Shown: positions 32,924 through 44,516, counted from the first letter of the stretch. The stretch: 64,000 nt of DNA from Rapana venosa (GCA_028751875.1 CM054154.1:57319600-57383599); one strand, 5' to 3'. Numbers and translations are program-made. The notes: a model not told the origin generated them from the sequence alone.

Positions 32924-34015
32924 TCATTGAATTTTTTTAAAAGCTTGATTAATGTCAATACCCACAAGTGCTGTGGCTTCATTCACTATACTGGTAACAT
33001 TTCCAGTCTGCATTTTCTCTTGAAAAGTCAACTTTTTGTCATCATCCCATTGAAATTTTGTAATAGAAGTAATTTCATTCTTTCCTAGGGTAGCTAGGCA
33101 AGGATCTGTCTTTGCACACACAAAGGACAACTCGACAGCAGCGTGCTTAGTTTCTATTAAAGGGCTAACTTTTAAACTACAGCAGGATGACAACAGAGAT
33201 CGTGATGTGAGAAAATAGTCTATGACACTACAACCATTTTGTGACAAATACGTATAATCACCATGGCAATCAACATGCTGTAAACCATTCAAGACAACCA
33301 AACTAAATTCATTACACATGTTTATCAAATAACGGCCAAAGGCATTGACCGCAGTGTCCTTTGACACTCGTTTAAAGGCATCAGTCATGTCTGCTCTGTC
33401 AGCTGACTCGTCTCTGTCATAGATGTCACTGATGTCATCCACAGGGTCAGAGCAATCACAGTTTAGTGCACCAGTTCTAGCATTTAGATCACCACAAATG
33501 ATCAAAGGCAAGTCACCACACTCCTTAATTACATCCAACAGACAATCTTCTAATATAGAAACACCATTGTAGATATCAGTCTCTTCATAGTATTTAGAAT
33601 TTTCAGGGGGTATGTAAGCTCCAATTAATATACAGTCTGTCTGGGTACCAAGGAGCTCCCCACCAAGTTTCAATACCAGAATATTGTCCGTTTCGATGTT
33701 TATTTGTTTAACATAAATACACAGTTCTTTTCTTATTAGGAGAACCAATCCACCCGACAAACGACCATGCACACTGTCCGACACTTTCACCCCTGGGCAA
33801 GAAAAACACTTATGCATAGGGAATAAGGAATGGGGTATGGTTTCAGTGAATGTTTCTACAAACAAAACTATATCATATTTGTTAACAAAAGTTAGTAAAT
33901 CAAACTCATTTCGAAGTCGCCAAAGACCCTCTACATTTAAAGATACTAGCGATAGCTTATCGGTATCACGTACAAACGATATTTTGGCACTGTCGTCTGC
34001 AGAAGCACCAGGCAT
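32924..34015 (-). pseudogene. LINE E ORF2 N-terminus, APE endonuclease
   Basis: A 363-codon frame beginning at Met 34015 encodes an apurinic-type endonuclease: LSLVSLNVEGLWRL, YDIVLFVETFTETIP, GGLVLLIRKEL, PLIICGDLNARTG (catalytic GDLNAR), SVIDYFLTSRSLL, and ETKHAAVELSF where SDH is usual. It nicks the target DNA strand. A TGA at 32924-32926 separates it from the downstream frame MFHYCRRRNEKKR in the same phase, so the stop is a point lesion. Met 34015 lies 66 bp after the ORF1 stop, which suggests reinitiation in the intact element. Confidence 0.88.
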
Positions 34016-34081
34016 TGTGGGAACTAGACCACCAGGCCGCTGGCCTCCAGGCTGAGAGCGTGCAGGGCCCTGGCCTGACCG

Positions 34082-35866
34082 TCAGCGAGGTGCACCCTTG
34101 CCTTGCTCACTGCCACTGCCTGAGCCAGACGTGGCCACAGAGGGACTGCTTTTTCTGAACACCTCCCTCCAATTCTTTGACAGACCACCCACCTGCTTGC
34201 TGGGCACGCTGGTACTCTGGTGACGACTTCTTGTGTGTACGGATGAGACACCAGGACGACCAGCTTGTTGCGTTTGCCTCTGTGTGGAAACTCTGCCCCG
34301 GCCCTTGCCTCTCCGGTCCTCGCTACGACTGGAACCGTCACAGCCAGCCACCTGTCCTTCAGCTGGGCTGTTCAGGGGAGATCCTCTTCCGAACCCCCGG
34401 GGTGAGGAAGCTCCCTCACTCCCAGGGGTACTGGCGGAACGTTCCTCTGCTGCTCCACCCAGTCCACCAGCCTCCTCTGACACCGCGTCCTCTTCGTCTG
34501 CATCCTGGTGTGGGCTGTCAGCATCCTGTCGTCTCCCAGAAGTAGCGTCTTCTGCTGCTGCTGCTGCTGTTGTCAGCTGCGTTGCCATGTCAGCCGTAGC
34601 GGTCATACTGCTAGCGCCTCCCTCATGTGACCAGGATTCTGGAAGCTGCTCTTCTTCAGACAACAGGGGTTCAAAGTTGTCTGCCGTGTTGTCTTCTGTA
34701 TGTTCTGTGTTGTCTGGGAGTCCTTCAGTCAGACTACCCTGACTGTAGTCAGTAGTCACTGGTGGCTGCACTGCTGGATCTGTAGAGCCTGCATCTGGGA
34801 CATTCCGCTGCTCCTGTATTTCTTCACTGCCTCTCTCTTCGCCAGCTGCTCTTCTCTCTGTACCCCCTCTCTCCCTCCTGCTGCACGACTCCCTCTCCTT
34901 GACACCGCTCTTTCTCCAGTTGTCATGTCGCTGAGTGCCCCAGGTGTGCTGAGTGTTGTTGACCCTGGAATCACCCGCCACTACCACACGTCCATTTTTC
35001 AGGTAGCCCCTTTTGCCTTCTGCTTTCAACTTCTGCATCTGCTGGTGCTGGGCAGGAGTCAGGTCTGGCCCCACTCTGATTCCCGAGGCTCTGGTCATTG
35101 ACTGCCTGCGCTCTCTCTTGGACATCAGTGACTTGGGCAGTTCACGGTTCTTGAAGGTGATGATGACTGGTCTAGGCATCCTACCATTAGGATTGCCAAC
35201 ACGCACAGCATCTTCAATGTCTCTGAGGCCCAGGACAAAATCATCAAAACCAAAATATGAGTTCAACGTACCGATGATCTTGTCTGTGAGAGTTGTCCAC
35301 GTCTCATTCCTTTCTTCATCCAAGCCCGTCAGCTTCAGGTTCTTTCGGCGCAGGTCAGACTGCAGACGGTCCAGCTGACTGTGCACCATGTCCGCGTACT
35401 GCTCCGACTCCCGCACTCTGCTATAGAGGTCCTGGATGTTGTCTGCATTTTCTTGCACTGTTTTGGTGAGCCATGTCAACTGCTGTTTAATGTCTGACAT
35501 GTCTTGAGAAACAGCGTAGTGATTCACCGCCATCTGTCGCTGCATGTCAGCACCTTGCTGACTGACCCCAGACATCACGGACAACACTGACTGCATTTGC
35601 TGGCACAGGCCGTGAAGGTTGGCATTCTCCTGTGGCTGAAGGGGGCGGGGTGGGGGACCAGGATTCTGTTCAATGTCGCCACATCTCATCAGCATTGCTA
35701 CGTTCAGAAAGATTAGAATGAAATCAGAGGGCCTACATGAAACAGGAACCTTGATCGTTTTGATAAATCTCGCTGCTGCTTTCCTTGCCCTGCCTGCCAT
35801 GAAAGCAATGAATGTCCAGACAAAGATGCCCACTACAACCCTCCATTGTACAGTCCCTATAGGCAT
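34082..35866 (-). CDS. LINE E ORF1 protein with N-terminal 2A ribosome-skipping motif
   Basis: Intact 594-codon frame. Residues 10-25 (VVVGIFVWTFIAFMAG) and 48-60 (DFILIFLNVAMLM) are hydrophobic. Then comes CGDIEQNPGP, in which residues 64-71 fit the 2A consensus D(V/I)ExNPGP exactly. Skipping would separate Gly70 from Pro71 and release a 70-residue hydrophobic leader. Residues about 80-175 look like a coiled coil. Residues about 172-262 (LRRKNLKLTGLDEERNETWT ... AVRVGNPNGRMPRPVIITFK) resemble the RRM of L1-type ORF1 RNA chaperones, followed by a conserved LKAEGKRGYLKNGRVVV segment. The last 270 residues are acidic, Ser/Gly-rich and probably disordered. Role: presumably binds LINE RNA. 2A motifs are known from several APE LINEs of invertebrates. 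Confidence 0.88.
   Translation of the reverse strand: MPIGTVQWRVVVGIFVWTFIAFMAGRARKAAARFIKTIKVPVSCRPSDFILIFLNVAMLMRCGDIEQNPGPPPRPLQPQENANLHGLCQQMQSVLSVMSGVSQQGADMQRQMAVNHYAVSQDMSDIKQQLTWLTKTVQENADNIQDLYSRVRESEQYADMVHSQLDRLQSDLRRKNLKLTGLDEERNETWTTLTDKIIGTLNSYFGFDDFVLGLRDIEDAVRVGNPNGRMPRPVIITFKNRELPKSLMSKRERRQSMTRASGIRVGPDLTPAQHQQMQKLKAEGKRGYLKNGRVVVAGDSRVNNTQHTWGTQRHDNWRKSGVKERESCSRRERGGTERRAAGEERGSEEIQEQRNVPDAGSTDPAVQPPVTTDYSQGSLTEGLPDNTEHTEDNTADNFEPLLSEEEQLPESWSHEGGASSMTATADMATQLTTAAAAAEDATSGRRQDADSPHQDADEEDAVSEEAGGLGGAAEERSASTPGSEGASSPRGFGRGSPLNSPAEGQVAGCDGSSRSEDRRGKGRGRVSTQRQTQQAGRPGVSSVHTRSRHQSTSVPSKQVGGLSKNWREVFRKSSPSVATSGSGSGSEQGKGAPR
35654..35677 (-). other. 2A motif DIEQNPGP in LINE E ORF1
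   Basis: Minus-strand codons GAC ATT GAA CAG AAT CCT GGT CCC. All residues required by the 2A consensus are present, and the preceding hydrophobic stretch ending MLMRCG is typical of 2A sequences in LINEs. Confidence 0.92.
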
Positions 35867-35993
35867 TCTTGCCTGTCAGGAATGGGGGAAAAAAACTAAG
35901 TCGAATTTTCAACAGGTTGAGTGTTATATCGCTGTACAAAACTCAGAGCGCTGGCCAAACACGTCCGAACACCTCGGCAGTCGCTGGTGAACT

Positions 35994-35995
<2 letters not shown>

Positions 35996-36075
<80 letters not shown>

Positions 36076-36236
36076 AGTGTGTGTGTACATTTGAACTTGT
36101 TAGAATATTGTTAATCATTGTTGGTTGTTTGTGTGGGAGCAGATTGAATGGAAGCGCTCTGGTTTGTAATTGCAAGATATAGCGCTCTATAAATTCCATA
36201 TATTATTATTATTATTATTATTATTATACCATCTGG
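35996..36236 (+). mobile_element. LINE C5, separated 3' end
   Basis: (GT)n at 35996-36072, then GTGTACATTTGAACTTGTTA, GGAAGCGCTCTGGTTTGTAA, the AGATATAGCGCTCTATAAAT palindromic motif (36175-36194) and (ATT)n to about 36228. This completes C5, whose coding part ends at 30412. The order and orientation fit a single insertion cut by LINE E. Confidence 0.9.
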
Positions 36237-37160
36237 TCCGGGAGATTTGTTAATATTTATTGCCTTTAAGTGCTTACAAATAATTTCTTCATCAACAATG
36301 AGCTATTCTCAGAAACTAGGGATTGCTTCAGGTTATTTATTTCATCTGAGAAATCATGCTTTTCAAAGCGAGTAAAAAATGCGTTTAGATGGTCTGGTAA
36401 GTTGTTATCACATACTCCCTGCAAACTGATCTTTGACCTATGTTGGACACCTACCATATTTACTGCAGATATATTTTTGATACCCTGCCATGCAGCACGA
36501 AAATTGTTCCCTGCAAACTTGTCTTCTATCTTATTTTTATATATACGTCTGGCCCGTGCAACAGCAGCTTTGACTTCTTTATTTACTTCCTTCTTTTGTT
36601 GTTCTGTGCCTGTGTAAAATACTACTTTCTTTTTGTTTAAAATACTTTTCAGATCCTTTGTAACCCAAGGCTTGTTATTGGGGTAAATAGTTATCTTCTT
36701 AGTTGGAATGACACAAATAACACAAAATGAAATATAAGAACAAATAACATCAGTGAGCTCATTCAGATCTGAACACACATTATAAAACATATCCCAGTCA
36801 GTGCAATCAAAGCAGCCTTGCAGACTAGCTATGCTTTCCGCAGTCCATTTTTTGTGGTCCTGACTATGGGCGGAAGGCGCTGAAACACTGACTGGTACAT
36901 GGGTGCAAGAAGAATGCAGTTGTGGTCAGACGATCCCAGGGGAGGCAAGGGCAACGATCTATAGGCACCTGCTACAGTCCCATAGCACAAGTCTAAGGTC
37001 TTGTTTCTTCGTGTAGGGCAGGTCACATACTGTTCATAGTTCTTCAGTAGTTTAGTAAGGGAACAGTTATTGAAATCACCAAGGATAAACTTAGGGGCAT
37101 CAGGGCATATAGAATCGAGCACATGGAGGTGATCTAATATATGTTCAGGTAGGTGTCAGT
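36237..37160 (-). pseudogene. Family F LINE: endonuclease and linker half
   Basis: The minus strand reads KFILGDFNNCSLTKLL (catalytic GDFN), TCPTRRNKTLDLCYGTVAGA, LPPLGSSDHNCILLAP (SDH motif) at 37122-36829, then NKPWVTKDLKSILNKKKVVF, RARRIYKNKIEDKFAGNNFR and NINKSPGPDG at 36790-36237. The last residues continue directly into CGRTLKFCATELASVLQHLF at 29196-29135, so this is the upstream half of the family F copy at 27835. A one-base shift separates 36829 from 36790. The N-terminus is missing beyond about 37160. Confidence 0.88.
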
Positions 37161-37964
37161 ATGTAGGTGTCAATGATAGCTGTAGTGAAGTGTTTCTGTC
37201 ATAAGAATTGACATTTCATCTTCTGTCCTGGTCAGGGAAGGTTGCAGCTGCCTGAGCTGGCCTTTGGTTGCGACATCTAGTCACTTCACCTAGATGAAGT
37301 GATATGTTGATAAAAGATTGTTTTTATTTTGGTTTAATTTAGGAAAGTAGTGCAGTGCATGAACTTCTGTATAGGTTTGTGAGTGTGGAGGGTTCAGTGT
37401 TCTGGGAACAACAAAACTCAAGAAAAAAAAGGTAAGGAAAAACAAATAAATATATATATATCTATTAATACTGGGTAATAATAGTGGGGTTCTTTTCTGC
37501 TATCTGTGTAGGCTTTTAATTTTGCCCCAGTAGCTGACCCAGTCCTGTCCAGTCCCCTAGGACAACCCCACCTGACCTGAGGGATAAAGGTGTGGCGGCG
37601 TTGGAGGCCGGGGGTGGAGCAGACATCGGCAGTGAGGAACTTCCTTCGGGGAAGGGTCGTCAGTGATTTTTGAGAAAAATTGTGTGTAACAAAATTGCAG
37701 CCAGGTCTGTGGTGTTGTTGTTTTTTTCTGTGCATGGTGCCAGAGTTGGACAAGGAGAGACATGTGTGTTTGTCTGGGCCAGAGAGCTCGGGACTGTCTT
37801 GTCTGCAGGAACTTTGTGAATGGTGTTAATTAGACTTCATTGTGGGGGGAGGCAGGAAGTTGATGGACTAAAGTTCCCTAGTGAACAAAATAATATAATA
37901 TTGTATTGACACGGATGAGGTGAACTGGAGGCTGTTTGGGGTAGGGTGAATTTGTAAATAGTGA

Positions 37965-38033
<69 letters not shown>

Positions 38034-38261
38034 TATATTATATATATATAATATATAATATATGATTAATGCTTCTTTTGGATATTGAAAAAATATTATT
38101 TGTGGGACAGATTGATGTAATAATAGAATAAATGAGAGTATATACTTGAAATCTTGAGTGTGACTGTAGAGTGGAAAGACTTTGCGCCTTTGTGAGATTG
38201 TTGTTTCCCTTTATTCAACTTATCTATTTTATGTGACGAGTCGGTTTGTGCCCTGTTGCAA
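37161..38261. other. Unassigned sequence with a (TA)n tract
   Basis: No coding signal. A hairpin TCACTTCA / TGAAGTGA with a 6-nt loop lies near 37281-37302. (TA)n occupies about 37966-38062. Confidence 0.5.
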
Positions 38262-38762
38262 TAGGGTATTGATGTTATACTTCGGTCTCTGTGAGACAGG
38301 CAGCCAGTGAAGAGATCGCAGAAGAGGAGTAATGTGCTCAGATTTTTACTTTCTAAGGACTAGTCGAGCTGTAGAATTTTGAATATGTTGAAGGGAGTGG
38401 ATGAATGATGCTGATAGACCAACAAAAAAGAATTTCAGTAATCCAGACATAAAAGAATGAGAGATTTAACAGCTTGGATGTTGCATCTGTGGAGAGATAC
38501 TTGCAAATTGCACTAATATGCTGTAATTGATAGTAGCAAGACTGGCAGGTCTGGGTGATAATTTTTTTCCATAGAGAGTGTGTTGTCAATAATGACCCCT
38601 AGATACTTCACAGCAGTGGATAAAGGGACTGATGCATGCCAGATTCTATTGAAGCTGTTGTGATGGACGAAAGTTTATGTTCGGTCCCCATCAGCATGGC
38701 TTCAGTTTTATCGGCATTTAACTGTAACTTGTTCTGAGTCATGCAGTTTTGATTGTCTTGTT
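38262..38762 (-). mobile_element. LINE C6, internal fragment
   Basis: Minus-strand thumb region of family C: TCQSCYYQLQHISAICKYLS with TDATSK (38545-38480) and a degenerate LQLNADKTEAMLMGTEHK-like block near 38690-38740. Neither the 3' UTR nor the fingers are present, so both ends are secondary breaks. Confidence 0.8.
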
Positions 38763-38929
38763 TTTGACGACTGTCAGCTGATACTTTTTTTCAAAGGGTC
38801 ATCTAAAAAAAAATATATTTCCTCATATTGTGGTTTTTATAGTAACGAAGTCTTTATTCTGCGATATCACAAGAGAATGGTTAGTAAATGTAATAGTATC
38901 AAAACATCTCTTTTTACAGCAAAAATGTT

Positions 38930-39022
38930 GCTATATCTTGCGACAAACCACATACACAGGGACTGGATGTAAGAAAGCACATGAGTACTTCTCCCATTTT
39001 CCTCGAAATAAAAGAATTTTTT
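38930..39022 (+). mobile_element. SINE-M 3' fragment
   Basis: CACAGGGACTGGATGTAAGA then AAGCACATGAGTACTTCTCC and CCTCGAAATAAAAGAA match the 3' half of the SINE-M remnant at 840-910. Confidence 0.65.
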
Positions 39023-39070
39023 AAAAAATTAAGAGAGAAAACCAATAATCCAAAACAACAATAACACCCC

Positions 39071-39240
<170 letters not shown>

Positions 39241-39577
39241 CACACACAAGATAAAGGATACCAATTCTCTCTGGAATGATGATGTAACCCATGTATTATC
39301 TTTAGATAAAATCAAATGTGGTAATTGACATGGATATAGAAATGTTGTATATCTTATGGGGTGTATGGGGTGCTTAAGGAGAGGTGGTACCTTTGTAAAC
39401 CTGGCAGTAGCATCCCTCGGGATGGACGGGAGCACTGGTCCTCACTTGGCACTCAACTCTCACTTCTGGGTCCGGGTCCTTAATCCACCCACACCCCGGT
39501 AACCGCTTCTACTGGCGGGCAAAACGTTGTGAGGGGCTGGTGATTTCTTACTCACTAGTAGGAGTCTTGTAGAGGAG

Positions 39578-41039
39578 ATGGGCGCCACCAAGCTTCCTCA
39601 AGCCCACAGCAAGGACATGATGAGAAAAACAAAACAGAAAAACATGCCGGATCGGTCGAGGCCCGGATCAACAAGGACCGCGCTACCCACTGCAAGCCTC
39701 CAGGGTGGGAGTGACAAGTGCGCTACTGGAGCAGAACCAACTCTAAAGCTTCCAAATAAAGGAGTAACCATGGGAACATGGAATGTGAGGAGTCTATACC
39801 AAACAGGAAGAGTACAGGAACTCACACATGAATTGAAAAGGTATAAATGGGACATCCTAGGGCTTGTGGAAGTCAGATGGACTGGCTTCGGAGAAACAAC
39901 CACGCAAGACGGCCACAAGATATGGTACAGTGGAGAAGAAACTACATCAACACGGAGTAGGCTTCATGTCAGGAAGGATTGTGTCAAGCATCATCAGCTG
40001 CACACCAGTATCCAGCAGACTCATCTCAATCAGAGTTTCTGCAAAACCCCAGAATCTCACCATCATCCAAGTGTATGCTCCAACATCTGACTACGATGAT
40101 GACCAGGTATAAGAATTCTATGAACAACTTGAAAACGTCATCTCCAAAACGCCCCCAAAAGATATTCTTATTGTGGAAGGTGACTGGAATGCTAAGGTGG
40201 GACCTGATGCCTATGACACCTGGGCAGGAACCACAGGACGCTTTGGACTAGGAGAAACAAATGAAGGAGGACAGCGGCTGCTAGAATTCGCACAGAAGCA
40301 CAAACTAACTCTGGCAAACACACTCCATCCTCACAAGCCATCCAGAACATCAACTTGGCACTCACCAAATGGTCTGATTCACAATCAAATTGACTACATT
40401 CTGTCACCCCAAAGATTCAAATCCAACATAAACAAGGCAAACACAAAAACATTCCCAGGAGCTGACATTGGCAGTGACCACGACCTTATACTTACCACCA
40501 TCAAGCTGAAACTGAAAGCAAAACAACAGCCAAAAAACCCACGCATAAGATTTGATCTGGAAAAACTCAAAGACCCAACAGTGGTTGAGATCTTCCAAGC
40601 CAACATTGGAAGAAAGTTCGCCGCACTCACAGCCATCGACAATGATGTAGACACACTAGCCAACAACATCAAAGAAGTGCTGATGACAGCAGCAGAAGAA
40701 ACATTAGGAAGAAGCAGAACAAAGAAACAACCCTGGGTGACAAATGAGCTTCTTGACCTCTGCAACAAGAGAAGAGATCTTAAGAAACAAAAGTTCACAA
40801 GTCAAGAAGCCAACAACAAATACAGGAATAGCCACAGAGAAGTGAGGAAAAAGATGAGAGAAGCCAAAGAAGCGTGGATGGAAGAACAATGCTACAGCAT
40901 CGAAGTTGGAATGGCCAAGGGACACAGCAAAACAGCTTACGACACTCTGAAATCTTTAACTAAAACCACACAGCCTAAAGCCTCTGTTATTGAAGACAAT
41001 GAAGGAAATCTTTTAACGGAAAGCAATGCCATCCTCTAA
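39578..41039 (+). pseudogene. RTE copy B endonuclease and linker
   Basis: From Met 39578: PDRSRPGSTRTALPTASLQG, VTMGTWNVRSLYQTGRVQEL, WDILGLVEVRWTGFG. A frameshift near 39940 moves to NLTIIQVYAPTSDYDDDQV, then a TAA at 40110. The 288-codon frame 40173-41039 continues VEGDWNAKVGPDAYDTWAG (catalytic GDWNAKVG), RLLEFAQKHKLTLANTLHPH, STWHSPNGLIHNQIDYIL, FPGADIGSDHDLILTTIKLK (SDH motif) and a Lys-rich linker. TAA at 41037 is followed in frame by RWTEYCEGLYN, so it is another point lesion. Confidence 0.9.
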
Positions 41040-42679
41040 CGCTGGACGGAATACTGTGAGGGATTGTATAACTACCCACTACACCCAGATACCAACATAG
41101 TTTCTGACAAACCCCCTGAACACCAAGATAAAGACCCACCAATACTAAGGTGTGAAGTAGATACAGCTATTAAACAATCGAAGAAGGGAAAGTCCCCTGG
41201 AATCGATAACATTCCAGCTGAACTCATAAAAAATAGAGGGAATGAAACAGCAAGGCGATTTTTACAGAACTTTGTCAGAAGATTCATGACACCAAAGAAT
41301 GGCCAATAGAATGGACACAGTATCTTGTAATACCCCTACCAAAGAAAGGAAACCTCAAGCAATGCCAGAACTACAGAACCATCAGTCTCATAAGCCATCC
41401 TAGCAAGATCATGCTGCGGGTAGTCTTCAACAGACTGAAAAACCAAGCAGAAAATATCCTGGCAGAAGAACAAGCCGGCTTTAGACCAAAACGCAGCTCA
41501 ATGGAACAAATTTTCAATCTGATAATTCTGATAGAGAAACATCTCCAACACCAAAAAGACTTGTATCACAATTTCATAGACTTCAAAAAGGCCTTTGACA
41601 GGGTATGGCATGACGGCCTCTGGCAAGTACTCAGGCACTTCAACATTGACAACTGCCTCATTGAAGTCATCAAGGTACTGTACGAGAACGCAAGAAGTGC
41701 AGTTTTCATGAACAATCACATGGGCGAGTTATTCAAGACCACGGTTGTTGTCCGTCAGGGCTGCCTTCTCTCACCTGTACTTTTCAACCTCTTCCTCGAA
41801 AACATCATGACAGAGACACTGCAAAACCACCACACTTCCATCTCCATTGGTGGAAGACCCCTTTGCAACCTCAGATTTGCAGATGACATTGACCTCATGG
41901 GCGGCAGCAACCAAGAACTGCAAAACCTCACAGATAGTCTATCACATCGAGCGAGCGCATACGGCATGGAGGTCAGTACAGAGAAATCAAAGATCATGGT
42001 CAACAGCGCTAGTAATGACAGCTCGGAAATAAAGATGAATGGAGAAATACTGGAAGAGGTGAGCCAATTCAAATACTTAGGCTCCATCCCAACAAAAGAT
42101 GGCACATCAAACAATGAAGTGAAAGCTTGTATTGCAACAGCAACATCTGCTCTAGCCAGACTCGAGAGGATCATCAGAAGCAACAACATCAGCTTCTGCA
42201 CCAAATAGCACCTTTACAAATCCCTCGTGATATCTATCCTTCTATATGGCTGTGAATCATGGACTCTGTCAGCAGAGCTAGAGAGGAAAATCCAAGCATT
42301 CGAGAACAAGTGCCACAGAAGACTCCTCAAAATATCATACATAGAACACAAGACCAACAACTATGTGAAAGAAGAAATCAAAAAGCGTGTGGGCCCCCAA
42401 GAATCTCTGCTCTCCACCATAAAGAGGAGAAAACTGATGTGGTTTGGTCACACCACAAGACACAACACCTTAGCAAAAACCATCCTGCAGGGAACAGTTG
42501 AAGGCAAGAGAAGAAGAGGCTGCCAAAAGAAATCATGGGTTGACAACATCAAAGAATGGACCGCCCAACCCCTGCAACACATTCTACTAGCCACACAGGA
42601 TCGTGAAGCATGGAAAAATATATCTGTCGCGTCTTCTCTCATGTCCCCCCTACGTCCTTTGAGACATGGGACTGAGTGA
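41040..42679 (+). pseudogene. RTE copy B reverse transcriptase and C-terminal domain
   Basis: SPGIDNIPAELIKNRGNETA (41195-41255), a frameshift near 41285, then PIEWTQYLVIPLPKKGNLKQ, NYRTISLISHPSKIMLRVVF, AEEQAGFRPKRSSMEQIFNL, FIDFKKAFDRVWHDGLWQVL, RQGCLLSPVLFNLFLENIMT, LCNLRFADDIDLMGGSNQ (catalytic FADD). A TAG at 42206-42208 interrupts, and HLYKSLVISILLYGCESWTL continues in the same frame. The end reads KRRKLMWFGHTTRHNTLAKT, QGTVEGKRRRGCQKKSWVDN. This is the standard RTE C-terminal block. Confidence 0.92.
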
Positions 42680-42698
42680 GTGAGTGGGTATATCTTAT

Positions 42699-43628
42699 CT
42701 ACAGGTTTAAGCTAAATGCTTTTAGAACTATTTTTTCAAAGAAAGTAGCATGTATCTGTGGCAAAAAATCTTACCATTGCTTACATTCTTTTGCAATGCA
42801 GATTTCTGAGAAGCTGCTTACCTGTCTTCTCAGTCCTACCTTAATTGTAAGACGGTGAAGGTTCGGGGATGGGGATCTGAGGCCATACAGGGGTGTTACG
42901 GTAACACTTTTTATTGTTATCTACCAAACAACACACACCTGAAACAAAGATTCCCCCGAGGAGATGCTGGGGGGCCTATCAGTATAAATATCATCCCCAC
43001 ATTCTTGAAATTATGTGCTAGAAATTTCCTCTTTTCTATCACTCTCTTTGTTTCTGCCTTGTTCCTTTTCTTCCTGTCACCTCCTTCTTGTCTATTTTCT
43101 GCCTTCTTGGTCCATTCTCCTGCCTTTTTTCCAGAAAGAACTTAAAAGGTAACTATTCTCTCTTGTGCCGAAGTCGGATGCGCTGAGGCTGACTTGTCAG
43201 GTGCTTAACGGCAGCGTGACGCATTTTCACTCATATGACAGACAACAATAGTTGCTGTCTGAGCTTCGACGAAGATGAAACAAAGATAAAATTCAGGTGA
43301 CTACTCTATCCATATTTAACCAGGTACATGAAAGGCACACAACAGCAAATAGCAACATTGTCGTCTAGCCGAAAGTAAGAAAACCGAATTCCTTTCATCT
43401 CTCATACCAAAATACCAAGTTAATCCTAGGGAATCAATAGAGAGTAGACAATTGTAAATCCACAACCAAAACTACAAAATGACTAGGAATATCCTTTCCT
43501 CAATAATCTCAACTGACATTATCCTAATAATGTCCACAGAACTTAGTCTATACTAAGATCTTTAACATTGGTCCCTATCATATCCCATGGATATTGTAGT
43601 ACAAAGAGAGAGAGAGAGAGAGAGGAGA

Positions 43629-43670
<42 letters not shown>

Positions 43671-43677
43671 AGAGAGA

Positions 43678-43715
<38 letters not shown>

Positions 43716-44516
43716 AGGCACAATCTAGTGTGTCACAAAACCACATATAAATTGACCACGTTTGACATAAATGACTAACCATACACAAAGTCAGACCTAC
43801 ATGTCAGACTGCCTACTTTAGAAGGGCAATTACCACAGAGGCCCAGCTAGGCCTAGTCCTGTACTTCATTCAAGCCTAACCTTCACGTCTTCAACCCTTT
43901 GAGCAGTCAACTCTTTATCTCAATTTCAACTTTGCCATGGTAGTCTATCCCAGTAGCTTTGTTACCAATCCACACTATTTTACTAGTGATCAATGCCATT
44001 TATCAACTTCATCTCGATATAACTTATAATCAAATAATGATTATTTACTCATAAAAATCCCACTTTTAACATGAACATCCAGTTATAGAATAAATGCCAA
44101 GATGACACAATAAAATAATAAAAGTCTCATGTCTTTAGCTAACTTTCATTTATAAAACAGCTACACACACGTTCACTGAACCAGTCACAATCAATCAATA
44201 ATTAAATTCAGCTAGTACACATAATCAAATTCACTTCTTAAATTAGCTTTTACCTTTAAAATATCTTCAACCAATGCCTATCAAAAAGAAAAAAAATTCT
44301 CACTTACAGCTCAAGCAGGAGAACAAAAGTGCTGTTTTGTGTCTAAGCCATTCCCCAAGTTTCACCACACCACAGCCTGTCTAACTTCAAGAAGAATGTA
44401 GCACCAGACAACCAGCAAGAGAACGACTTTAAAATGCCATGTACACCCTGTTATATTGGTTTACTTGGAAGACTTCTAATTCCAACTGACTGCTGGACAA
44501 TGTAAGAGGTGTGACA

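Larger units (their letters stand above)
30413..35995 (-). mobile_element. LINE E, full-length two-ORF element with 2A motif
   Basis: Minus orientation, about 5.58 kb. The 3' end at left is GTCAAA repeated about five times (30413-30441), that is a (GACTTT)n tail, preceded by a 3' UTR of about 70 bp. The order from the right is a 5' UTR of about 125 bp, ORF1 (35866-34082), a 66-bp gap, and ORF2 (34015-30507) with endonuclease and reverse transcriptase. Both outer edges touch (GT)n, because the element landed inside the GT repeat of C5. ORF1 is intact; ORF2 has one stop and about three frameshifts, suggesting a fairly recent insertion. The clade is not assigned with confidence. Confidence 0.88.
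39358..42687 (+). mobile_element. RTE-type LINE copy B, full length with target duplication
   Basis: A perfect 11-bp direct repeat, GTATATCTTAT, stands at 39347-39357 and 42688-42698. The 3330 bp between are a complete RTE: a 5' UTR of about 220 bp, one long ORF for endonuclease, reverse transcriptase and a basic C-terminal block, and a short 3' end with TACGTCC / GGGACT (42651-42673) plus GAGT repeats. Length and order agree with RTE elements. The ORF carries at least two frameshifts and three stops, so the copy is inactive but structurally whole. It serves as reference for the RTE fragments at 7306, 51167 and 58922. Confidence 0.93.

Noticed and set aside
34177..35101. Plus-strand frames opposite LINE E ORF1
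   Set aside because: They overlap an intact ORF with recognisable domains on the other strand and show no motif.
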